Shown here: one piece after another, positions 58,159-64,000 of the stretch
Position numbering within the stretch: position 1 is the stretch's first letter
Layout: each line of letters starts with the position of its first letter
Origin: Streptomyces phaeofaciens
GTDB taxonomy: Bacteria > Actinomycetota > Actinomycetes > Streptomycetales > Streptomycetaceae
Reading direction: 5' to 3'
Length of the DNA stretch: 64,000 nucleotides
NCBI RefSeq assembly: GCF_014648915.1
Contig: NZ_BMSA01000021.1
Coordinates: forward strand, 1 to 64,000
Program-made: the position numbers and the translations under genes
The notes under the pieces: generated by a model
What the model saw: only the letters and a program-made list of their open reading frames with translations
The model's database searches: none
What the model was told of the DNA's origin: nothing

Positions 58159-59484
58159 CTACCCCTCCAGGAAGGCCACCAGAGCGTTCGCCAGCAGATA
58201 GGGGTCGGCGTCGCCGCACAACTCCCGTGCGCTGTGCATCGACAGGATGGCCACGCCGATGTCGACGGTCCGGATGCCGTGCCGGGCGGCGGTGATCGGG
58301 CCGATGGTGGTGCCGCAGGGCATGGAGTTGTTGGAGACGAAGGACTGGAAGGGCACGCCGGCCTTCTCGCAGGCGGCGGCGAACACCGCCCGGCCCGAAC
58401 CGTCCGTCGCATAGCGGTTGTTGACGTTGACCTTGAGGATCGGGCCGCCGTTGACGCGCGGGTGGTGCGTCGGGTCGTGCCGCTCCGCGTAGTTGGGGTG
58501 CACCGCGTGCCCGGTGTCGGAGGAGAGACAGACGGTGCCGGCGAAGGCTCTCGCCCGGTCCTCGTACGATCCGCCGCGCGCGAAGACTGAACGTTCCAGC
58601 ACGCTGCCGAGCAGCGGCCCGTCCGCGCCGGTGTCGGACTGGGAGCCGTTCTCCTCGTGGTCGAAGGCGGCCAGCACCGGGATGTACGGCAGGTCGGTGC
58701 CGCTCGTCGCCACGGCCGCCAGGGCCGCGGTGGCGGCGTGCACCGACAGTAGGTTGTCCATGCGCGGGCCGGCCACCAGCTCCTGGTCGCGGCCCAGGTA
58801 GGCGGCCGGCTCCACGGGGTGGGTCATCAGGTCCCAGCCGGTGACCTCGCCCGCGGGCAGCCCGGCCTCCTCCTCCAGGAAGGCGATCAGGTCGCCGCCG
58901 CGGACGTCGCCGCCGAGGCCCCAGACGGGCTGGAGGTGGCGCTGTTTGTCGAGCTTGAGGCCGTCGGTGTTGACCGCCCGGTCGAGGTGGATGGCGAGCT
59001 GGGGCACGCGCAGCAGCGGCCGGTTCACGTTCACGAGGCGTGTCGTGCCGTCCCGCAGGGACAGCCGGCCGGCGATGCCCAGGTCGCGGTCGAGCCAGGA
59101 GTTGAGCAGCGGACCGCCGTAGATCTCCACGGCGACCTGGCGCCAGCCGTGCGCGCCGGTGTCCGGCAGCGGCTTGACGCGCAGGTTGGGGGAGTCGGTG
59201 TGCGCGCCGATGATCCGGTAGGGGGTGTGCGGGGCGGCGCCCTCGGGGACGTACCAGGCCACGATCGCGCCCCCGCGCAGTACGTAGCGGCCGCCCGAGC
59301 CCGCGGCGGAGGTGGCCGCGGATGTCTCCGTGTCCCAGGCGTCCGTCTCCGAGACCTGCCGGAATCCGGCCTTCTCCAGCCGCTCGGCCGCGTTCGCCAC
59401 GGCGTGGTACGGCGACGGGCCGGCCGTCAGGAAGGACATGAGGTCGTCGGTGTGGCCGCGGTCGAAGCGGGCGGGTGCGCTCAT
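58159..59484 (-). CDS. M18 family aminopeptidase
   Basis: A 441-residue dizinc aminopeptidase: GAHTDSPNLRVKPLPD with the first metal His/Asp, AAFDHEENGSQSDTGADGPL with the metal/catalytic DHEE, SSDTGHAVHPNYAERHDPTHH and SNNSMPCGTTIGPITAARHG. It removes N-terminal acidic or other residues from peptides in the cytoplasm. It lies downstream of a FadE5-like gene, separated by a terminator. Confidence 0.94.
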   Translation of the reverse strand: MSAPARFDRGHTDDLMSFLTAGPSPYHAVANAAERLEKAGFRQVSETDAWDTETSAATSAAGSGGRYVLRGGAIVAWYVPEGAAPHTPYRIIGAHTDSPNLRVKPLPDTGAHGWRQVAVEIYGGPLLNSWLDRDLGIAGRLSLRDGTTRLVNVNRPLLRVPQLAIHLDRAVNTDGLKLDKQRHLQPVWGLGGDVRGGDLIAFLEEEAGLPAGEVTGWDLMTHPVEPAAYLGRDQELVAGPRMDNLLSVHAATAALAAVATSGTDLPYIPVLAAFDHEENGSQSDTGADGPLLGSVLERSVFARGGSYEDRARAFAGTVCLSSDTGHAVHPNYAERHDPTHHPRVNGGPILKVNVNNRYATDGSGRAVFAAACEKAGVPFQSFVSNNSMPCGTTIGPITAARHGIRTVDIGVAILSMHSARELCGDADPYLLANALVAFLEG

Positions 59485-59503
59485 GGGTTCACCTTAACGA
59501 CGG

Positions 59504-59541
59504 ACGAGAGCCCGCTCCCTGTCATGGGAACGGGCCCTCGT
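59504..59541 (-). terminator. Terminator after the FadE5-like gene
   Basis: An interrupted stem, ACGAG-GCCCG-TCCC paired with GGGA-CGGGC-CTCGT with single mismatches, about 80 bases past the FadE5-like stop on the minus strand and 20 bases before the aminopeptidase start. Confidence 0.6.
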
Positions 59542-59619
59542 GAGGACGGTGTGAGAGTCACCGGGTGGGTGACCGGGCGGCATTTTGGCATGCCGCGCCG
59601 GCCACCGCGGCGGGATGGA

Positions 59620-61446
59620 TCAGAACGCGGCCTCGTCCAGCTCCATCAGGTCCAGCTCGACGCCCTCGGCGATCTTGCGGGCCAGGGTGACGCCCGGCAG
59701 GACGTTGGCCGCGAAGAACTTCGCCGCCGCGATCTTGCCGGTGTAGAACGCCTGGTCCTTGGCGGAGGCCGTCTCCAGCTTCTCGGCGGCGACCGCGGCG
59801 CCCTTGAGGAGCAGGTAGCCGACGACCACGTCACCGGAGGCGAGCAGCAGGCGGGTGCTGTTCAGGCCGACCTTGTAGATGTTCTTGACGTCCTGCTCGG
59901 TGGCGGCGAGGTCGGTGAGCATCAGGCCGACGATGGCCTCCAGCTCGACGGCGGCCTTGGCCAGGTGCTCGCGGGCCGAGGAGAGGTCCTCGCCGCCGGT
60001 GCCCAGCGCCAGGAACTTCTTGATGTCCTCGGCGAGGGAGTTGAGGGCGGCGCCCTGGTTGCGGACGATCTTCCGGAAGAAGAAGTCCTGGCCCTGGATG
60101 GCGGTGGTGCCCTCGTACAGGGTGTCGATCTTGGCGTCGCGGATGTACTGCTCGATCGGGTACTCCTGGAGGAACCCGGAGCCGCCGAAGGTCTGGAGCG
60201 ACTGGGCGAGCTGCTCGTAGCCCTTCTCGGAGCCGTAGCCCTTGACGATCGGCAGGAGCAGGTCGTTCAGGGCGTGGTCGGACTTGGTGTCCTCGCCGGC
60301 CGCCTCCTTGACCGCGATCGTGTCCTGGACCGAGGCCGTGTACAGCACCAGCGCGCGCATGCCCTCGGCGTACGCCTTCTGCGTGATCAGCGAGCGGCGG
60401 ACGTCCGGGTGGTGGGTGATGGTGACCTTGGGCGCGGCCTTGTCCATGAAGTTGGCGAGGTCGGGGCCCTGGACGCGCTCCTTGGCGTACTCCAGCGCGT
60501 TGAGGTAGCCCGTCGACAGGGTGGAGATCGCCTTCGTGCCGACCATCATGCGGGCGAACTCGATGATGCGGAACATCTGGCGGATGCCGTCGTGCTTGTC
60601 GCCGATCAGCCAGCCCTTGGCGGGGTGCTGGTCGCCGAAGGTCATCTCGCAGGTGTTGGAGGCCTTGAGGCCCATCTTGTGCTCGACGTTGGTGGCGTAG
60701 GCGCCGTTGCGCTCGCCCAGCTCGCCGGTCTCGAAGTCGAACTCGTACTTCGGGACGAGGAAGAGGGAGAGGCCCTTGGTGCCGGGGCCGGCGCCCTCGG
60801 GGCGGGCGAGGACGTAGTGGAGGATGTTCTCCGACATGTCGTGCTCACCGGACGTGATGAAGCGCTTCACGCCCTCGATGTGCCAGGAGCCGTCCTCCTG
60901 CGGCACGGCCTTGGTGCGGCCGGCGCCGACGTCCGAGCCGGCGTCCGGCTCGGTGAGGACCATGGTGGAGCCCCACTGCTTCTCGACGGCGATCTGGGCG
61001 ATCTTCTTCTGGACGTCGTTGCCCTCGTCGTGGAGGATGCCGGCGAACGCCGGGCCGGAGGAGTACATCCACACGGCCGGGTTCGCGCCCAGGATCAGTT
61101 CGGCGTAGGCCCAGATCAGCGAGGGGGGAGCGGTGGTGCCGCCGATCGCCTCGGGCAGGCCGAGACGCCAGTACTCGGAGTCCATGAAGGCCTGGTAGCT
61201 CTTCTTGAAGGACGCCGGGACGGGCGCGGTGTTGGTGGCCGGGTCGAAGACCGGGGGGTTGCGGTCGGCGTCGATGAAGGACTCCGCCAGCTCGTTCTCC
61301 GCGAGGCGGGTCAGCTCGTCGAGGATGCTTTTCGCGGTCTCGGTGTCCATCTCCTCGAACGGGCCGGTGCCGTACAGCTTGTCGCGCCCCAGTACTTCGA
61401 AGAGGTTGAACTCGATGTCGCGGAGATTCGACTTGTAGTGCCCCAT
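59620..61446 (-). CDS. FadE5-like acyl-CoA dehydrogenase
   Basis: A 608-residue enzyme of the long FadE5 class: MGHYKSNLRDIEFNLFEVLG start, DRNPPVFDPATNTAPVPASF, LTEPDAGSDVGAGRTKAV in the FAD site, FGGSGFLQEYPIEQYIRDAK with the substrate loop, IDTLYEGTTAIQGQDFFFRK and a C-terminal helical extension. FadE5 is a broad-range beta-oxidation enzyme. ATG 61446 follows a GGGAGCC element. Upstream, TACCCGTCGGTA (about 61528-61540) is a small palindrome that may be an operator for a FadR-like regulator. Confidence 0.93.
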   Translation of the reverse strand: MGHYKSNLRDIEFNLFEVLGRDKLYGTGPFEEMDTETAKSILDELTRLAENELAESFIDADRNPPVFDPATNTAPVPASFKKSYQAFMDSEYWRLGLPEAIGGTTAPPSLIWAYAELILGANPAVWMYSSGPAFAGILHDEGNDVQKKIAQIAVEKQWGSTMVLTEPDAGSDVGAGRTKAVPQEDGSWHIEGVKRFITSGEHDMSENILHYVLARPEGAGPGTKGLSLFLVPKYEFDFETGELGERNGAYATNVEHKMGLKASNTCEMTFGDQHPAKGWLIGDKHDGIRQMFRIIEFARMMVGTKAISTLSTGYLNALEYAKERVQGPDLANFMDKAAPKVTITHHPDVRRSLITQKAYAEGMRALVLYTASVQDTIAVKEAAGEDTKSDHALNDLLLPIVKGYGSEKGYEQLAQSLQTFGGSGFLQEYPIEQYIRDAKIDTLYEGTTAIQGQDFFFRKIVRNQGAALNSLAEDIKKFLALGTGGEDLSSAREHLAKAAVELEAIVGLMLTDLAATEQDVKNIYKVGLNSTRLLLASGDVVVGYLLLKGAAVAAEKLETASAKDQAFYTGKIAAAKFFAANVLPGVTLARKIAEGVELDLMELDEAAF

Positions 61447-61666
61447 GGCGATGGCTCCCGAGAGAGATCGGCGAGGCACTTGGATCCTCGCGCCAGTTCA
61501 CTTACCAACTAGTAGCTACGATGATGCTACCCGTCGGTAATAAGCCGCAACCCCGAACCCGCCATCTGTGACGGTTCACACCGCAACGGTCCCGGCGGAG
61601 CGCCCGAGTGCGGTACGGACCCCGCCGCAGCCCCACGGGCCGGGCGCTCTCGGTACTCTTGCGCCC

Positions 61667-62134
61667 ATGTACGGCTACGACCAGAACATGGGCGCCCAGC
61701 AGCAGTACGCCCAGCCGCCGCAGCAGCCGATGGCGGGCGGCTACGGCCAGCAGCCGCCCCTGTATCCCGAGCCGTCCCCGCCCTCCCTCGCGGACGCGGT
61801 GCGGGCGTTCACCACCGGGCAGTTGGCCGCGGAGGACTTCCAGCAGGTCTTCGCCACGTCCAAGGTGTACTGCCCGCGCGGCGACAACCCCGGCTTCCTC
61901 GCGCTGCACAACACCCAGCAGCCGGTGATCCCGATGTTCACCTCCCTCAAGGAGCTGCGCCGGTACGCGGGCAAGGAGTCCAAGTACTTCGTCATCACCG
62001 GCGCGGAGGTCATCGACCTGCTCCCCACCGGCTACGGCTTCGTCCTCGACATGGAGGGCGAGCACCGCATGGTCTTCGACGCCAAGGCGGTCGAGCAGAT
62101 GGTGGAGTTCGCGATGCGGCGCATGTACGGCTGA
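61667..62134 (+). CDS. SseB-family protein
   Basis: A 155-residue protein with a Gln/Pro/Gly-rich N-terminus (MGAQQQYAQPPQQPMAGGYG) and a SseB-like domain: LADAVRAFTTGQLAAEDFQQ, NTQQPVIPMFTSLKELRRYA and GYGFVLDMEGEHRMVFDAK. In E. coli SseB enhances serine sensitivity; the family includes effectors and regulators. ATG 61667 is preceded by TACTCT (-10-like) seven bases upstream with no ribosome-binding site, so it is likely leaderless. Confidence 0.85.
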   Translation: MYGYDQNMGAQQQYAQPPQQPMAGGYGQQPPLYPEPSPPSLADAVRAFTTGQLAAEDFQQVFATSKVYCPRGDNPGFLALHNTQQPVIPMFTSLKELRRYAGKESKYFVITGAEVIDLLPTGYGFVLDMEGEHRMVFDAKAVEQMVEFAMRRMYG

Positions 62135-62315
62135 CAGCGGCCTCCCCGGCCGGTCGCGCCCGGAAATCCCCCTCCCTGTTTGTCACAGGCATGCCATAGG
62201 GTTCCCTCAGGCAGCCGCGCCCCGGGGGCCGTCCTTCACGACGGCCGTCTCCGGGTGTCGCGCGGCGCTCTCTCATCACCCGGGGAACCCGGGTCTTCTG
62301 TGGGGGTTCATCACT

Positions 62316-64000
62316 GTGCGTATGCGCAGCACATCGGCCGCGACGGCACTCGCGGTCCTCTTCAGCTCGGCGGCGCTGAGTGTCGTGGCGGCGGGGACCG
62401 CCTCGGCCGCCGGCACCACCGTCGCGAGCGTCGGCGGTCTCGTCGTGGACGGCACGCTCCAGCGCGTGTTCGTCGGCGACGCGGCGGACGGCCGCATCCT
62501 CGCCTCCGACTACAAGGGCAACCTCGTCGACCTGAACGCGGGCTTCGGCAGCGTCAGCGACCTGGCCCTGTCGGACGACGGCAGCACGCTGTACGCGGCC
62601 CTGCCCAACACGCACCAGATCGTCGCGCTCGACCCGGCCACGCTGGACATCAAGCGGACGTACGCCGTCCCGACCGACACCGGCCCGCGCCACCTGGCCT
62701 TCGCCGGCGGCAAGGCGTGGTTCTCGTACGGCGACCAGTGGGACGGCGACCTCGGCTCCGTCGACCCGGCGGTGGACCCGGCGAGCGGGACCGACCCGGT
62801 GGCGCTGGCCCAGGTCCCGGCCGAAGGAACGGGGTCCGGGCTGTGGGGGCAGGCCCTGCTGGACACCGACCCGCTGCGGCCGGGCCTGCTGGCCGTCGGC
62901 GAGACCGGGGACTCCACGGGCACCGAGGCCGTCCTCGACGTGTCGAGCGGCACGGCCCGGGTGGTCGCCTGGAACGACACCTCGTACGCCCTGAACGACG
63001 GCCTCGGGGACATCGACCTCGTCGCGGGCGCCGACCAGGTGCTCGTCAACGGCTCCGGCCGGCACGCCTACGCGAACGGCACTCTCACCAAGGCCGGCGC
63101 CTACCCGTCCGGGCACGGCGCCGACATCGCGCCGAACGGGCTGGTCGCCCAGGTCGACGGCGACAGCGTCAAGGTCTACCGGCCGAACGCCGCTCAGCCG
63201 CTGCGCACCTTCTACGACCTCTACGGCGGACCGGTGCGCTGGGCGCCGGACTCCTCGCGGATCTTCGGCCTGGTACGGGGCGCCGGCGGCGAACTCACGC
63301 TCACGGCCCTGACCCAGCCGACGCTCAACGTCCCCACCCTCACGGTCAACGCCCCGAGCTCCGCGACCCGCGCCAAGAAGATCACCGTCACCGGCAAGAT
63401 CTCGGCGACGGTCCCGCTGCCCGCGGGCGTCAAGCTCTCCGTCACCCGCACCGACCTCGACAGCCCGAGCGGCAAGGCGCTCGCCGCCGTCACGGTCAAG
63501 GCGGACGGCACGTACTCCTTCACGGACACCCCGCCGGCCGGCGGCACGGTCACCTACAAGGTCACCTATGCGGGTGACGCCGAGCACACCTCGATCTACG
63601 CCTACGACAAGGTCGCGGTCTCCCGCGCCTCGACGAGCCTGAGCCTGAACAACAACGGCAAGCTGTACAACTACGGCACCGACGTCAAGTTCACCGCGCA
63701 TCTCGGGGCGACGTACAAGAACCGTACGGTCGAGATCTGGGCGGACCCCTTCGGCGGCGACAAGCCCAAGAAGCTGGTCAAGAAGGGCACGGTCAACTCC
63801 AGCGGCAACATCGTCGGGACCGTGGACATGACCCGCGACACGACCGTCACCGCGGTCTTCGCGGGGGACGCCCGCAACGCGCCGAAGACGGTGAAGGTCA
63901 CGGCGTACGCCCGGGTCAAGGTCTCCACCGCCGTCACCAGGCACTACCGGACGGCCAAGATCGGCTCCACGTCGTACTACTGGTTCCACAAGAACACCGA
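62316..64000 (+). CDS. Secreted protein with propeller and Ig-like repeats (3' end outside window)
   Basis: An open frame of at least 561 codons with no stop to the window end. A signal peptide (AATALAVLFSSAALSVVAAG then TASA) is followed by a beta-propeller-like region (residues about 40-330: LASDYKGNLVDLNAGFGSVS, GSTLYAALPNTHQIVALDPA) and, from about 340, Ig-like repeats (TVNAPSSATRAKKITVTGKI, GTYSFTDTPPAGGTVTYKVT). GTG 62316 has GGGGG 9 bases upstream; ATG 62322 is an alternative. It is a probable extracellular or surface protein of adhesive type. Confidence 0.88.
   Translation, partial: MRMRSTSAATALAVLFSSAALSVVAAGTASAAGTTVASVGGLVVDGTLQRVFVGDAADGRILASDYKGNLVDLNAGFGSVSDLALSDDGSTLYAALPNTHQIVALDPATLDIKRTYAVPTDTGPRHLAFAGGKAWFSYGDQWDGDLGSVDPAVDPASGTDPVALAQVPAEGTGSGLWGQALLDTDPLRPGLLAVGETGDSTGTEAVLDVSSGTARVVAWNDTSYALNDGLGDIDLVAGADQVLVNGSGRHAYANGTLTKAGAYPSGHGADIAPNGLVAQVDGDSVKVYRPNAAQPLRTFYDLYGGPVRWAPDSSRIFGLVRGAGGELTLTALTQPTLNVPTLTVNAPSSATRAKKITVTGKISATVPLPAGVKLSVTRTDLDSPSGKALAAVTVKADGTYSFTDTPPAGGTVTYKVTYAGDAEHTSIYAYDKVAVSRASTSLSLNNNGKLYNYGTDVKFTAHLGATYKNRTVEIWADPFGGDKPKKLVKKGTVNSSGNIVGTVDMTRDTTVTAVFAGDARNAPKTVKVTAYARVKVSTAVTRHYRTAKIGSTSYYWFHKNT

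Noticed and set aside
58819..61512. Long plus-strand open frame (about 900 codons)
   Set aside because: It lies antisense to the M18 aminopeptidase and FadE5-like genes, which have full family motifs; the frame stays open because of high G/C at third positions.

Overview
The window is high-GC actinobacterial DNA and almost certainly comes from a Streptomyces chromosome. Supporting signs are very high G/C at third codon positions, many GTG starts, a gamma-butyrolactone receptor/AfsA pair, two branched-chain keto-acid dehydrogenase (bkd) operons, a Bpa/PafE-type proteasome activator and mycothiol-type enzymes. Two perfect parS sites (10401-10414, 28801-28814) and several DnaA-box 9-mers suggest the origin-proximal core of the chromosome.

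Region 1 (1-10157) is a signalling-molecule locus. A plus-strand run carries two NTF2-like proteins, an AvrD-family protein, a KAS III, a lone acyl carrier protein and a HAD phosphatase. Facing it on the minus strand are a degenerate IS701-type transposase-like gene, a TetR regulator, an SDR, a HAD-like protein lacking its nucleophile and a gamma-butyrolactone-receptor-type TetR gene, which diverges from an AfsA-family synthase. Four similar ARE-like operators precede the transposase-like gene, both TetR genes and the AfsA gene.

Region 2 (10158-22070) holds a 128-bp tandem repeat with parS and two DnaA boxes, a DUF2252 gene, a J-domain protein, a rhodanese, an acyl-CoA dehydrogenase with a KstR-like operator, a DUF5819/HTTM/SpoU-methyltransferase operon, and a paaN / hydroxyacyl-CoA dehydrogenase / TetR group. 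Three palindromes ACCGA-N4-TCGGT (two are the same 14-mer in opposite orientation) tie the acyl-CoA dehydrogenase, paaN and first bkd control regions together.

Region 3 (22161-44520) runs from bkdR and the first bkdABC operon through molybdenum-cofactor genes, K+ channel/RCK genes, a DrrAB-type ABC exporter, a quinone oxidoreductase, a repeat-rich surface protein, the proteasome activator, two divergent Ser/Thr kinases and a phosphotransferase to the second bkd operon, whose control region has three perfect palindromes.

Region 4 (44582-64000) opens with the most unusual feature: three tandem cloverleaf tRNA-like elements (46889-47114, minus strand, anticodons UCA, CCU and CGG) that lack canonical D- and T-loops. 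They end three nucleotides before the AUG of a 767-residue protein of unknown function. Beyond lie an MFS transporter/GntR pair, a D,D-carboxypeptidase, a mycothiol-dependent isomerase-like protein, a nitrilase-family hydrolase, a solute-binding protein, a 236-bp MITE, a LURP-one protein, a GlxA-type regulator, a cupin, a thioredoxin-NHL fusion, an M18 aminopeptidase, a FadE5-like acyl-CoA dehydrogenase, an SseB-family protein and the start of a secreted propeller/Ig-like protein running off the end. No rRNA, CRISPR, prophage or plasmid functions were seen.
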